Shown here one piece after another: positions 23,654 to 38,100 of a stretch of DNA of 64,000 bases. The position numbers and the translations under genes are program-made. Position 1 is the first letter of the stretch; each line of letters opens with the position of its first letter. Source of the stretch: Cristatella mucedo (Eukaryota > Bryozoa > Phylactolaemata > Cristatellidae); contig WPIO01000010.1 of the NCBI GenBank assembly GCA_009760855.2, positions 6,933,501 through 6,997,500 of the forward strand, in the 5' to 3' direction. The notes under the pieces were generated by a model. The model was given only the letters and a program-made list of their open reading frames with translations, had not been told where the DNA came from and made no database searches.

Positions 23654-24928
23654 ATGTCGGTGCTGCGAATGCGCCGTCTGCTAGCCGCCCTTGCCGTCGC
23701 TGCGCTTCTCAGCGTGGCCTACTACGGGGTGCTGGTAAACGTCCTGTACGACGGCATCGGCGGCAGCCGTCAGCCGGCCGAGATCGAGCAGCGCGGCCGG
23801 AGCGTCGTCGGAGCCGACGGAGCACGCTATCACATTCTGCCCGGCGGCGACGTCCGCGTGCGCGTGAAAGCAGCGCCGGCGGTCGTTGCCAACAAGACGC
23901 TAGAGCGGCGCGTGCTCGTCCTGAGCAGCGGCATCGTGCCGGCGCCGGGAGCCGAGCGGCGCCCGTCGCTGCAGGAGGTCGCCAGTGTCGCTCAGTCGGC
24001 CTTGCAGCATGCCAAGTACGCGTTCGACGTGGTGCGCGGCGGCTCGGCCGCCGTCGCCCTCCCGCTGCTCGAGGACGAGGTGCGCATTCTCTACGCGGCA
24101 GTCATCTTCGAGGATCGCGAGGCGTACGCCGACCTGCCGGATGTTGTGCGAGAGCAGCTGGAAAGCTACTGCCGCAAGTACGACGTCGGCATGATTGTGC
24201 TGCTGGCCTCTGGCAGTGGCACGCCCTCGGTCGCACTAGCCGGAGCGACACCTGGTGGCGGTCAGCCGCCAGCTCCCTTCGACGGCCTCCTGCCACTGAG
24301 CTACAGTGTCGGCGTCGATGGACGCAATTACAGTCTCCATCCCGTGCCGCCGCCCGATGCGTCTTTGGCAGTATCGCCGGGGCAGCAGCAGCCGCTGGAT
24401 CCTCAGCCTTCTTCACCTGGTGCGGCGACGCAGCAACTGTACCGGCTCGTGCGCTCCGAGGCCGTGCAGCGGCGGAGCTCGGTGCCACTGCCCGCGCTTC
24501 CGGTGAGCGGCTGGACCACGTTTCACGATCTGCACGAGTCGTACATCGTCGTGGCTAGCGTGTGCGCCCCGCCCTCACAGCAGGCCTCCGTCGGTGTGGG
24601 TTTTGTTGCTGCTGCTGCTGCTGCCGCCACTGCGGCCAACTCGAGTGAGGTGACCGCCGGCGACGGCGGTGGCAGCGGCTGCAATCGGGACGGCGAGGAG
24701 GAAGAGCGGCCCGTGGTCGTGCTCGATCCGGGCACGTTCGATGGCGTTCGCCGGACATTCTTCGGCTATCGCCTGAACTTCTGGCTGCACCGTCCTCTCT
24801 TCCTCGATGCTCTCTCCTACCTCACTCGCGGCCTCCTTGAGCTGCCGCTCGACCGCTTTGTCCAGATTGACATCGACGACATCTTCGTGGGCGAGGTTGG
24901 GACGAAGCTGCAGGCCGACGACGTGGAG
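23654..24928 (+). CDS. NDST: NDST exon 1: membrane anchor and N-terminal deacetylase half
   Basis: This 1275-nt exon encodes residues 1-425 and ends in phase 0 at GTGGAG|gtaggg. It holds the short basic cytoplasmic tail, the hydrophobic anchor, the NKT glycosylation sequon, Ala- and Gly-rich inserts (an Ala run near residues 318-325), the conserved [10 protein letters not shown] block and DIDDIFVG. Codons are strongly GC-rich, unlike the flanking introns. A second in-frame ATG lies at 23669, and either could initiate; both have weak Kozak contexts. Retaining intron 1 would add about 60 residues and stop at 25114. Confidence 0.92.
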
Positions 24929-26154
24929 GTAGGGCCGGCGCGTAATCACGCTGAGCAGAGAGTGGCTGCCGGTCGAGCCACTGTCTCGTCGCCCAGCCCA
25001 GCTCTGTCGCTGCTGCCGCTTCCGCCGTCGCTGCTTTGGCCGTGCTGCGAGGATGCCAGTGGCAGCGATTATGCTTCATATATGGCGGCGCCCTTGGCCT
25101 GTAGGAGCTCGTAAAGACGCAGGAGCGGTGGCGTAGTCAGTACATGCCGCACTTCACGTTCTACCTCGGCTTTTCCGGATTGTTCTTTGGCAGCGGTAAT
25201 GACAGGGACAGGCGTGGAGACGACGAGCTGATTGGTGAGCCGATCTGGTCGCGTGCTCGTACGCCGTGCTTTGTCTTTACCACCAGTTACCTTGACCTTG
25301 CTGTGCCCTCCTTCACTGATCCTCCCACTGCTGCTGCTCTGACTGCACATCCGAGACGACCGGGCTTGGCTGACGAGTTGCAGCTGTGAGCCGCTAATCC
25401 TGCTTACTATGGCTGCGTGGATTTTACATCGCTTTTGCAGAGGTCAAGGACAAGTTCGCCTGGTTTTGTCACACGTGGTCTCACGCTCAGCCGCATAATT
25501 TCGATAACGAAACGCTGCTGCAGGAGCAAATCCACTTGAACTGGCAGTTCGCGAAGGTTAGTTCGCCGGTGCTGCCGCTTCTGCTACTCGCTGACACAGA
25601 TCACAGGCACTGCCGCCAAGTGGACCTGTGTTGGAGGGGGGCTGAATGCAGAGCTCCGAATGTAGAGCATCGCGATGTCAATGTCATTGCACATGCTTGA
25701 CTTGCTGGCCGCCGGATGTCGTCCGTGAGCCAGTAAACGACATGCCGAGTTTTTCGTGAAGAGCGTTGGTGACAAGAATGGGCCCTTCGAGCACAGCAGC
25801 ATCTTATGTGCTGGCTAACGGGCTTCTCGTAGGAGGAGGGGTTAACACACCAGAAGGGGTGCTGTGAACGTCGTAGGTGTGCCTCTTCAAAGATCCGTCA
25901 AGTATTGGCTTGTTGGTGATGCTTCTCAAGCTTGATACGTGCAACTGGCTTGAATATTGGCACGGGATGGTACTAAAACCAGCCTTTGTTCACCTGCTTG
26001 GAAACTCATGTCCTTGTTTGTGGACCATGCATGTGCGCGCATTGTCTGTAATTGGGAAGTTGGACATTGCACGGTGGTAGGGTGCTGTGAGGAAATGCAG
26101 AGGCGCATGACCGCCGTGCGTGTATTTTGACTGTATGCATCTGTACATACATAT

Positions 26155-26193
<39 letters not shown>

Positions 26194-29100
26194 GCTGGAT
26201 ATTGATAGCAGCCTTGCCTTCTTCAATCTTTATTCTGATTGGTGCAGGGCTGATTGTCATTAATGACATTCAGGTTTGGTAACAGTTCGGCTATCAGCAA
26301 AGCTCCCCAATAAGTTTTCTTCTTATTTCATACTTCGAGATACTTGAAACGTCGTGGTTGAATAGACATTCTCCTCCTCGTCTTCTTCAATTTCATGCCT
26401 TTCTCAGCTCCTACTACGCAGGAATTCTTTTGAATGGATTCCGGTCCCGGGCAAGGCAGTCCTAATCTGTGGATCTCGTCTGGGCTCATTCTTTGGCTCC
26501 CTTCCTTTCTCAATCTATTTTCTCCCTCTGGCAGCTGTCGTCCCCATACAATGTTGGCTTTAATTTCTATGCCGATGACACTCAGCTCGTCCTCTCGTGT
26601 GACCCTTTTTAGTTTACTCCACATCCGACTCACGCACTATCCATGCATGCTACATCATCGACATTAGCACTTGGACGGCCGATCACTAACTTCATTGAGC
26701 TTGCCGACGATAAAACTAACCTAATAGCAATGCATAAGCCTCCACTGTCAAATCAACCTACTTTCAGCTGAGGAGCGTTGCCACAATCAGAACCTGCTGA
26801 GACAAGAATGCAACAGACCAGCTGGTACCGGTATTTGTTACTTGACGGCTCGATTTCTGTAATTCTGTTTTATTCGGGACTCTCGGCCTGTGCCCTTAAT
26901 CGACTGCAACTGTTGCAAAACTCAGCAGCTTGTCTAGTCTGTCGTCAACGGCATAGCTTCTTCGTCACTCCACTTCTGTCTGAACTTAACTAGCTCCTTC
27001 TTATGCGTGAGTTAACTGTAAGAACCTCTCTTTGGTCTACAGGTGGCTTCACTCACTTGCACCGGCCTACTTATCAGACTTACTTAGTCCTCCTAATGCT
27101 GTCGCACTGCTCGAACCCTGGCTGCCTGTTGTCTCATTGTTTCTTACACTAAATTGAAATCTTTTGGAGATCGGGTCTTGAGTACTTATGCACAAAGGAG
27201 CTTACTTCCGGTTTCTGTAACCACATCCATTGACTATGCATCATATCAGCTAGAGATGGGTCGTCTTTTCCGCTCAGCTTTCCCTGCGCCCCTTATCTTT
27301 CTTCCGGTGTGCTTTTCATGCTTACTTGTGCATGATTCAGTGTGTTACCAAACAGGGGTACTACTTGTATTGGCCTTGAGTGCTTCTTATGGGCTGTTCT
27401 TTGGCATGTCCAGTCACGGTACTTAAGTGCTTTTGCACGCTTGTCTGAGCATAATACCTTGCATGTCATTAAGCCTTGATTATAGATTCTCTTGCTGCAA
27501 GTTGTAAAATGTCCCTGAATAGAGATTTGGCTCTTAGGATGCGATGTAAATGACTGATTATTATTGCTATTATTATATTATTATTATTATTATTATTGAT
27601 TACAAGTAGTCTATGTAGTACCTGCCTGCATTTCAGTCACTTTCGGCCTAGCTGTTGTACGCAGTCACCTACCACTTGGAGGTCTGCGCTGCACCTGTAG
27701 CCAAGACTACTGTGGCTGTCGTGCCTGGGCTGATGCAATGAGCCTGCAGCTGTCAGAGGAAGTCGGCTGGCACTGAAATAAATTGCATTAGCCTTTCATT
27801 AAAACGATACTGCCAGCAGTAATCAAGTTTGTGCTGTAACCTAACCAGTCTTATCTCAGCCCAGCCGAAGCAGCTGCTGCCACTGGCTTCAGAGTTCGAT
27901 ACTTGTGGCACGTTGAGGTTGCTGCCATACCCTGACCAAAAGCCGTAGCTGTGAGCAGCTGATGGAAGGCGAGCGTGCAGGCATGCAGGCAGCTGGTGGG
28001 CAAGCTTGCCTGCTGCTTGCTTAGAAAGTCCACTGCGACAGCAGGGCTACAGCCCTTAGGAAGGTGGGCTTCAAGCTTCTAATGAGCACGAGTCAATGCT
28101 AATGAGCAGCGACGTGATGTTCCATATGAAATGGCCTCACAGGAAAAGTTGGCGCTTGTAAGGTAATAAGAATGAAAACGTTTATACCGTGCAACTAACA
28201 GTGGCACGAGCTCGTACATTCCTGAATGCAGTTGCTTGCCACTGCTTCAAATGGCCAGTGAACAGTGCTTGCCTCAAACTTTGAGAGGACGGGTGGCAAT
28301 GTACACATTGTCTCCCCGTGCCTAATATGCTAAAATTCAGCTTAAGAGTGACCCAGCATATCGTCCACTTCCTTGGTGATGCATGATTTCGAGTTTGACA
28401 GAAGAATCTTAGTGGCTACCATCCTGCTTGCAGCTGGTAATAAGTGATTGCCTGGGCCTGAGTCTCGAAGAATGTGTACACTACCCTTGCTGTGCTACTG
28501 GCCTAACATTTGATGAAAGTGCAGCCCTCAAATGGCCACATGAATGTGTGGACCTTTGGTTGTGTGATCAGTTTTTTCTTTGCAACATTGTGGCCTGTCG
28601 CCTTTAATAATGTCACATTCGGCTTTGACCCTTGAACACGAGAGGGCAGGGCAGGAGAGGGTGGTGAGTGATCAATGCCCTTTGGCTTAGTGGAGTTGCA
28701 CAGGTGATAGCATGTCCAGGCAGGCCGTGATTAGGCCGTGTGAACAACGCTGATAGCTGCCCTCCATTACCGAAGCCTGGACACACCCTGAGCAAAGCCC
28801 TGCTATGAAAGCAGGCTGCCAGAGACTACTCTTGGGATGGAATCACTCGAGCCAGCAGTAATTGCAATGTAGTAATGGGTCAGTTGTAATGCGTTAGTTT
28901 GTCTAGCTGTCTTGTAAATCTTTCTTCATCTTGAGGTCTAAAGAGTGTTTATTTTCAAACGCGTGTAAGTAAATTAACTGGTGCTCTTCTTTTTTGGTTT
29001 ATTTGTCGACGTAGCTTGGAGCACCGAGTCGTTCACGGCAGAGCAGATTTAATGCTCGCTCCATGCCGGCAGTGGCATTTCACCTAGCCTGTTGAATACC

Positions 29101-32100
29101 AGAGATCAGTCTTACCTGCATGCATGCTTTCAGCAACCTAATCAAGGAGGCAACAGGAAGCGATGCAGTGGATTGTCTCAGACCTTGGAGCAAGCAATTC
29201 TAGCGGAAGACAAAATGGTTTCTGCCTTATCTCGTGCTGTGCCAGCCAGATCGGGTCGAGGGTGGCGTGTACCTAAAATCTCTTGCACTATGGCAGGGGA
29301 CCGCTAATTTGACTGAGCTCTTTGCGAGCCTCTGCAGAGCTGCAGCATGCAAGCGAGCCATTGTGAGGACGCAGCTTCCCTTGAGGCTCGACGTTCACAG
29401 AAGTTTTTCGTCGGTGTGCCTGCCGTAAGCCACTTCGCACTGTTATCTGTCGACTTCGGCCCCATCGACTGAAGCAATGTGAGCCATGGAGCAGAGTGGC
29501 CGCTTTGCACAGCCTGACTGGACTCGCACTCTGCGGACATTGGCAAAGTCTTTTACGGACAACGCATGTTGCAGCGGCTGTAGTTTAACCGACGGAAAGG
29601 CGGCGTCTGGCAAGCTGTGGCTTGCTGCACAGTGCTGCGAATCCTGTGCACTTAGTGATACACTTGCATTTGTATCCGTCAGGGTGTTTTGCCTTAGAAC
29701 AAAACTGGTAAAGTAAGTCAGTAGATACATCCGGTAGGATGACAGCTCGATGGCTCCCTCTCCCATCCTTAGCGATCTCCGAATCATCGATTTATGAGCG
29801 CCTTGCATAGACATAGCAATGAGCCAGGTTTCACGTGCTGCTGCATTTCATCGTGCGGTGGATTTTTCCTGCGTGCAGGAGAAGGGCCTGCCCGTGGACA
29901 CAACCTATTCAGTGGCACCACACCACTCCGGCGTCTATCCTGTCCACGAGCCCCTGTACAGCGCCTGGAAGTCGGTGCTCAACGTGCAGGTGACCAGCAC
30001 GGAGGAGTACCCACATCTATACCCTGCCAGACTGCGGCGCGGCTTCGTGCATCGTGACATCAAGGTAAGGTGCAGGCGTATTTTTCCGGGCGAGCAGCTC
30101 GGGCCCGTGAGCATCCCTGTATCTACGGCGGCACACTGCTTGCCTTGCGAAAAGCGGTCCGCAGTTCCTACCTACCCTGGCAGGCTGGCAGTCAGTAAGA
30201 GAGGCTCAGGCAAGGCTCGGTGCAAGCACGAGAAGACCTTCTGGCTGCCGTTGAATGCTTCACGTGATTAGACTAGTATTATATTACTTAGCATATTGTT
30301 ATATATTAAATATATATATATATATATATATATATTAGTATTATAGAGATTTGTATCTTCTGAGCGGCCGCCGCTGGCAAGGAGCTGCTTACCAGCCGCA
30401 CTTGTCATTCTACGCGTGGTTCGCCCGCGAGCAGGTCATTCCCCGGCAAGTCTGTGGCGTCTACACGAAGACGCTCTTCTACGACGAGTACCCCGGCGGC
30501 CCGCAGCGACTCGAGGCCATGATCGACGGCGGCGAGCTCTTCGACGCACTCCTGTACAATCCGGTGAGGCTTGTCGACTACTGCGCTTCACTTTCGTCTG
30601 GCTTGGCAAGGCGTCAGAGCGACTCTGAAGTCGCCTCGCACCGAGCCGGCTTGGCGCTGGCCCGCCGCGCACGACGACGCCTCTGGCCGCCCTCCGTTCC
30701 CAGGTGAACGTGTTTATGACACATCAGCAGAACTATGGCAATATCGACCGGCTAGCGGTGTACGTGTTCGACAAGGCGTTCGCGTTCGTGCACCGCTACA
30801 CGAACGTGGTGCTGCGCTGGGCGCCACCTGTGCAGCTCGCTGCGCTCTACTTCGAACTGTACCCGGAGGAGCGCTGGCCCGTGTGGACGAACCCCTGTCT
30901 CGACAGGCGGCATGTGGAGATCTGGGGCGCCGCCCGCAGGTCGCCGTGCCAGTCGCTGCCCGCCTTCATCATTGCCGGGCCTCAGAAGACTGGTGAGAGC
31001 GGTCGTGCCCCAGCCGTTCCCCTTCCGGTAGGGGGTGTTTTATAATTCCTTTCTCAGGTTTCTCAGGCGCTGTAGTTCGTGAACCTGGATGCTCTACCGG
31101 ATAATTATAAGAATAATAATGGCAATAACAATAATAATAAGTTTGTATTGAGCAGACCCATCGAATACTGTGAAGAGCAGGTGCGCCTTTAGCTCGTCTT
31201 TAAGTCAGGGAGGGTGTCGTGACATCAGTCGGGAATGAGTTCCAGGCTTTGGGAGCATACGAACTAAAGGTCACAAAAAAGGATTTGAAGTTGGTTTTAG
31301 GCACACCTGAATGACTTGAGTCAGAAGAGTCTGATGCAATGCCTTGCTTGATTTGAGAGTGGCTCTGACAGGTAGGCCAGAGCAAGAGAATGAGGGGACC
31401 TAAAATTTAGTGTAAAAACCTTGAAATCGATGCGCTGTTTGATGGGAAGCCAGCGCAGATCGTCGTGAAGTGGTGTGATATGGCAACTGCAATGCTAACA
31501 ACGCGTCTTGGACGATTCATCCACGCACGACTCGTCCAGAGGACATTTCATCCAGAGGAGATTCATCAACGGACTTTTCATGCTGACAAGAAACCCTAAA
31601 CCCTAAGTAAAGATATCTGTTTCAACATTGTGTTCCAGTGTAGTCCTTCAGTAATTTATTTAAACATGTTTAAATAGTATTCTGGATTAATCGTCTATGG
31701 ATGAATCGTCCCCTGGAAGAATCATCCGAAATGAACAGTCCGTGAATGAATCGTCCGGACACCCTAACGGCAGACAAGCCTAGCTGCTGAGATTTGCACC
31801 AAATGTAAGAGCCTGATTGCATAGGCCGGAACAAGCAGTGAGTACATAAGTCAAGAAGATATGTCACAAATGTATATGTCAACTGGGATGTGATTTCCAT
31901 GTCTAAGCAGCCCTGACTTTTTGCAATGTTGCAATGTAGCTGAGATTAGGCAGACTTGACTGTAGAGCCGATGTGGTCGTCTAGTAAAAGATCTCTTTGA
32001 AGCAGGACACCCAGATTTTGTGCAGATGCCTCCGGAGATTCGCCGGCCGAGCTGACAGTCACTGGCTGCCTCTTGCCTCTCCCACAATCTGCGCTGCGCT

Positions 32101-35100
32101 GGATTCGCTCTCATTCCCTGGCCGCCTCGGATGCACCGCTGTGGCAGCAGCAGCAAGGCTAGCAAGCAAGCCAGCCACTGAGAGCAGCTGCCAGGCAGAA
32201 AGCAGCGCCGTGGCCACCGTTGGCAGCTTCTCCTCTCATTGCAGGGACCACCGCGCTATCGTCATTCCTGCAGCTGCACCCCGACATCAGCTCCAGCCAT
32301 CCTGACCCCGTTACGTTCGAGGAGGTGCACTTCTTCGGCACGGCCAACTACTACAATGGCCTGGACTGGTAAGTGCAGCTCGGAGGGCAACATCGTCAGC
32401 CTGGAGAAAAGGGGAGGCGCCAGCCTCAGAGAAGGAGGAGGTGTCAGCCTGTGTCAGGTGTTTGCCACAACGTCAACTTGCCACATTTAGAACCCCTGCT
32501 GCTGCCTTCTTACAGCAGGACTGTCAAAATATGTACGTTTGGATTTGTGGTACACTGGTACGCCTACACTCGAGCACATACGTTTGTGTGAGGCCGCCCA
32601 AAATGGCTGCCATACCAAAACGTTCCGACTCTGGTATAAAAACGTCATTGCAATCTGCTGTAATCATTTGCAGTACAAATAATCAGCTTACGTGAGATAC
32701 GAGAAAAGTTTCAGCACGAGTATATTTGTAGTGGTAAATGAAGTTACAGCCACCTGCACTATAAGTAATAACCTGTCTGAGCCACTCGGGCATAGACCAA
32801 ACAAAGCAGCCTCAAAATTCTATCGTTCTCGAGACATTCTGAAAACCTGAGAAAGCGATTCTTTTGATGTGATACGACCCACGTGGGCTCTGAGCCTTCT
32901 ATACAGGCGCTTTGCCCCAGTGACACTCAATAGGGTCCAGGTCTGAAAATTGATTAGTTTACTCCCATCATCTGATAGCCCTAAACTAAATTCATCAGAG
33001 TAGTGGAATAAATATTGAATATGCTGCCGGATGCCTAGATTCACCTGCTTCAAATGAAAATTATCTCCACGGATGCATATTATACAAGGTATTGAGACTG
33101 CTTCTCGTACAGCACGCATGCGCCAACTGAGGACAGTCAGCTGATAAGTCAACTTCGGGTGAGATTACTGGTTTATTAAGACCTGATTAACAACGCGTCA
33201 TCTGCAGCTGTGTTTGCTCGTGATCTGTAGCTAGGCGTTCTGTGTCTAGCTGATGGTGGGCAGGGGTGTGCGGATTTATAATAGCTAACCTATCCATCGA
33301 ACACAAATAGCTAGTAACAAGAAAGCTGTAAAAACAATATTTGCCAGTACATGTAAGCAATAATGATCTAGGCGTCTGAGAGATCCGTTGATGCATTATT
33401 GAATTGTGTCACTCTCAACACTAGGTACTAACACTTGGTAGTATATATATAACGTTCTGGGGTAGTTCTAAATAAACGTCTTGTGGCTTGATTCTAGGTA
33501 TCCGCCATAGAAGCAGCGCTAGACCGCGATCCCCTTTGCTGCCAAAGTTCACTGTCTTTTGAAGGCAATCATCATTGAAACCTTCATTGGAGCAATGACC
33601 TATGCACTGCATACATTTCAGTTACTGGAAATTGCAAATTTACCATCATCCCATGCTATTTTCCTCCGATCTTCTTGGAGCCATTGTGTTTTCGACCTAG
33701 CCCACTCGTAACGAGCCAGTTTATGCTTGACGGTCAGAATGGGCTTAATTTGTTTGTTCCAAGCAAACATACCTCGTTCAGCCTAATCGAATCTCTACCG
33801 ACTAAAAATAAATACTAGCCAATATAATGCCTCTTTTGTATAGTGACAGAAGAGCCTTTACGGCTATCACCACTGCTTGCAGTTGCGATAAAGGATCGCC
33901 CACGGCAGGATTCGAACCCACGACCTCGGGACGGAGGTGGGGAAAAGCAGCCGCCTTACCTAGTGTGCCATTACGGCTCACCTAGGACTAGCTTCTCTGT
34001 AGCAGCCTCCAGGAATTGGGCATCAACTTTCGCAAGGGGAAATGATGCCCGAGGCTGGTTAAGGTGCTTGCCTTGACAACAGGCTAGATTATTTCTTATT
34101 TTAGTCCGATACGTTTTGCTCTACATGTCATTAAACCTCCTGGAGCTTTATTTTCTGCAATCATGGACATTTATGGCAAACTTTGTCTGATCAAAATCAG
34201 AAATAGTCTAGCCTGTTGAAGCAGAGCTGAACTTGCATTTCAAATTTCACTCTAATATGTAAAGTATTAGCCAAGTTATGGAATGTACAAGGCATCATGC
34301 TACACTAAAAATGATGTTGTATAAAATTCACAAGCGTGCACCTCAACAAGCCTCGCGCATGTACCTCGATCTATCAAGTCTTTAAAAAGTTTAGATACGA
34401 GTCGCATTGATGCAGAAATCGGTAAATTTTCATTTTTAGATTAGATATGTTGCTTCCAGTTTACATCCCGGTTAGTCATGGTTTCCTCAATCAATTTTTC
34501 TTTTATGTGGAAGTCGTCAGAACTTGCGACTCCATTTCTAAAGTATTTGTCTTTTGAAAGACACCCCAAACAAATATTTGATTGTCGGACAAATTGTGTT
34601 ATTTTCTTGACATCCCCCCTTAACGACCGAGTTCAAGGTGCTTGTCTTAGAAGACCGAGGTCGTGGGTTCCATCCTGCATCATATTTGAAGCCCAGGATA
34701 GAGATTCAGTTCCTTTAGGGTGCTATACAAATGAATTATTTTCTTCAGTCTGGCTTTGGCTTTGCAGGTCTAGTGAGACTTGGACGGCCGAGTCTATTTG
34801 AATTGTGATTCAAGTTGTAGCCATCTTCTTCAGGTGTACCTCACCGAAGTCTCAATAATTCGCAATTGTATGCCCTCTTGCATGAGAATTTTGGAGCATA
34901 GTGGCATAAAACTTTGTTGATACATTATAACGATGATGTACTACATTATTCACTCAAAATTCAAGCTTTTCCCTGCCGATTTCCGTCGATTTTTGCTTAA
35001 TTAGATTGGATTGTGGTAATTCAGTGCACTCCTCTTTGCATAGCGATCGTCCTTGCCGAGGAGAGCCGGCGATCGCTGTGCAGCCCTGGATGGGTCGGCT

Positions 35101-38100
35101 GGTCAGCCTGGTTGTGGGCAAGCTGCTGCTCTATTTGAACTGCTTCCGTTTCTGATAGGTACATGTCTTTCTTCGACTATGCCCGGCCGTCCATTGCCCC
35201 CGAGGATGATGCCATGGCTGAGCGATCTCCAACCTTATACTTTGACAAGTCGGCCAACTACTTCGACAGCCCTGTCGCCCCACTGCAAGTTCGCTCGCTA
35301 CTGCCTTCGGCAAAGATAATCGTCATTCTACTCAACCCGATCGACCGAGCATTCTCTTGGTATCACGTGAGTGCCCAACTGCTGCTACTGCTGCTGCAGC
35401 TGCTGCTGCTGCCGCCGCCACGTGCCCTCGACTGCTTGCCTGCTTGTTTCATACTGTCTTATGGTGAAGTGCTTGTTGGTCAAGTTTTTCATTGGGTTTC
35501 CGGCAGAGGAGCAGTCAATTGAACTTTGGTCTTTTCTTGTATTGAGATGGCAAAGTGCACGATGACATGTGTTGTGTTGATTTGGACCATAGTCGCAGTG
35601 TGGGTGGACGTAGTGAAGCCCAAAGCAGAATTGGGCCACCAAAACTGGACATACAGTACGAGGCAATGTTGCTCTGTGAGCGCAAAGACGATATGGTAGT
35701 CTACTTTATATTATAGTTGTGCTAACCGAGTTATGAGCCACTCACTGCGTTGGTCCGGAATGCTTAGCGCTTAAGCATCAGCGCCTCATCATCGTAATGA
35801 GTCCGCCATCGTAGAATGCTATCCTCTCAATTTCTTGTTTGTGGCATGCATAAATCCCCTATAGTTATCATATTACTAAAATGCACTGTCGTGCTTGTGT
35901 TTTCCTAACTTAACCAATATAAATATGGTTAGCGGCAGCATGCACAGAGTCAGCACGTTTTAGCACATCAAGGTCGAATCACAAGGACCCACTCAATGCT
36001 GTGATAAATAGATGCATTTTTAGTTTCTTTTTAAATGTGGTCAGGTCAGGAGATGTCTTGATGCAAGTCGGGTGTGAGTTCTAGGCTTTGGGACCATACG
36101 AACTAAAGGCACGGTCTCCAAAGGATTTGAGGTTTGTACGAGGTATAGGTAAACAGTTAGATTCCGAAAAGCAGATGGTACTATGCTTAGCCTGGTGGGG
36201 GACTAGATCTAACAGGTAGGCTAGAGCCAAAGAATAAAGGGACCTAAAAGTAAGGGGTAAAACCTTAAAGTCGATGTGTTGTTTGACTATGAGCCAGTGT
36301 AGGTCGGTGAGATGTGGCAACTGCGATGCTCACTACAGACGAGCCTAGCTGCAGAGTTTTGCACCAGCTGTAAGCACCTGATTGCACAGACTGGTAGACC
36401 AGCAAGCAGTGATTTACAGAAGTCAAGACCGGATCTCACAAAGTCTTATATGATTATAGTTTTTTAAGTCGCATATGATGCAGAGGTCGGTAAATTCGTT
36501 GTATGTTTAAATTTTGCTTTTGATTTACTTTCGGGTTAGTCATAGCCCACATAATCATCAATCCTTTCCTTTTATTTGGAAAGTATCAAAACTTCGGATT
36601 GTTTTGCCAACATATTTGTCTTTTGAAATGCACCCGAAGCAAAAACTCGATTTTGGTCAAATTTGTTGACCAATTTTCTGATTATTCACCATTAACGTCT
36701 GCCGTAAGCATTAGGCCATCTTGGCCAGCACGTACGTTGATCTTGAACAGAGAAGCATGCTCATCTAGAATATTTGTTAGTTTCATGTTTTAGCATTCCA
36801 TCACATCAATAAGGGTCGACCGGATCGAGTATTGTACAGTAGGGGTGATCTTGATATTTATTTTTTGTTGGAAGCATTGATTTTAGTGGTCTTAAAGATT
36901 TATGATTCACGAGCAAGTTTTGATACTGAAGGGAATACTCTAGATTGGTACTTCAGATTGATAGAGATTCACGTGTGGTGAGATGTGCAGGATTCGGTAA
37001 TAATTGGAGCTGACAGTATGCAATAGTAGGAAAATATTTGATTGGGAATGAGACCTTTGTTGTGAGTGAGGTCATCCAGATTAACCACTAGAGAAAATTA
37101 TTAAGCCAGTCTACGAAATTTGGTGCATAGAATTCAGTTTGGTTATCATATGAATATTAAAATCGCCCAGAACGAGAAATGAACGAGTACCAGAATGCAG
37201 AATCGAAATTATATCGAAAAATCTTAATGGGGAGATTAATAGATATAGTGCCACTATTGGCAATTTTGTGTTGGTAGACTCAGAACACGAGCTTCGAGGG
37301 GCTGCTTTGGAGGGGGTCTACAACCAGCTTAAGACAATAAATTAGCTGTCCCATTCCTCTGCTTAAAGACAGTTGGCGACAGAAGCTTTAGCTCTGCAGG
37401 TCCTAGACTGTGGAACTCACTTCCACAATTCTTACCCAACGACATCTACTCTCCAACTGCCGACTATGGCACATCTTTTTCAGCGGTCCTGAACTGCTAC
37501 TTCTATGCTACTCACTACCTCAACTGCTCTCCTGACTCTGCTATGCTTCCCACTTTCTCTTTGTTGCGTGAGACGAAGTCTGTTGGGTACCGAAAGCCGC
37601 TTAGGCTGTGAGTGCGCTATACAAAACTCTCCTGCGTAACACCCACATGTCTTTATGACTTTGTGGAGTTAATGACAGAGATACATTACATTATTCGGGA
37701 GCAAGCAGCAATGGCTAATTTGCCACTAGTTTTCGTTGACTTCGGCGTTTGGAAAAAGAAACCTGAAGTGGTGGCTTAGGTTATGGTTATGCAATTGTAA
37801 TGCATGCAACCTAGGTCTTGGTTGTACTGGTCGAAAAGGTCAAGGGCATCATCTAAACTAGTCTGGCTTAAGGTGTTTTATGCAAAAGGAACATGTTGGT
37901 GTGGTTTGCCCTGTCATCATAGGTTAATCTCTGTTAGGCCGACCGTTCCAGCCTCTGCCCAGCCAGAGCATAGTTCTGCTGATTATGCATAGACTGTAGA
38001 TTAAATGCAATTCGCGTGGCAGATTCCGAATCATTTGACCATCACATCAGACCATCACATCTTTCATGTGCGCTATTCACTCCACATGTTTCACACAAAC

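Noticed and set aside
23416-24558. 380-codon Arg-rich frame overlapping NDST exon 1, plus minus-strand frames there
   Set aside because: Shadows of the GC-rich NDST coding sequence in other frames.
31585-31605. Telomere-like ccctaaaccctaa
   Set aside because: Only two units inside a MITE; not a telomere or interstitial array.
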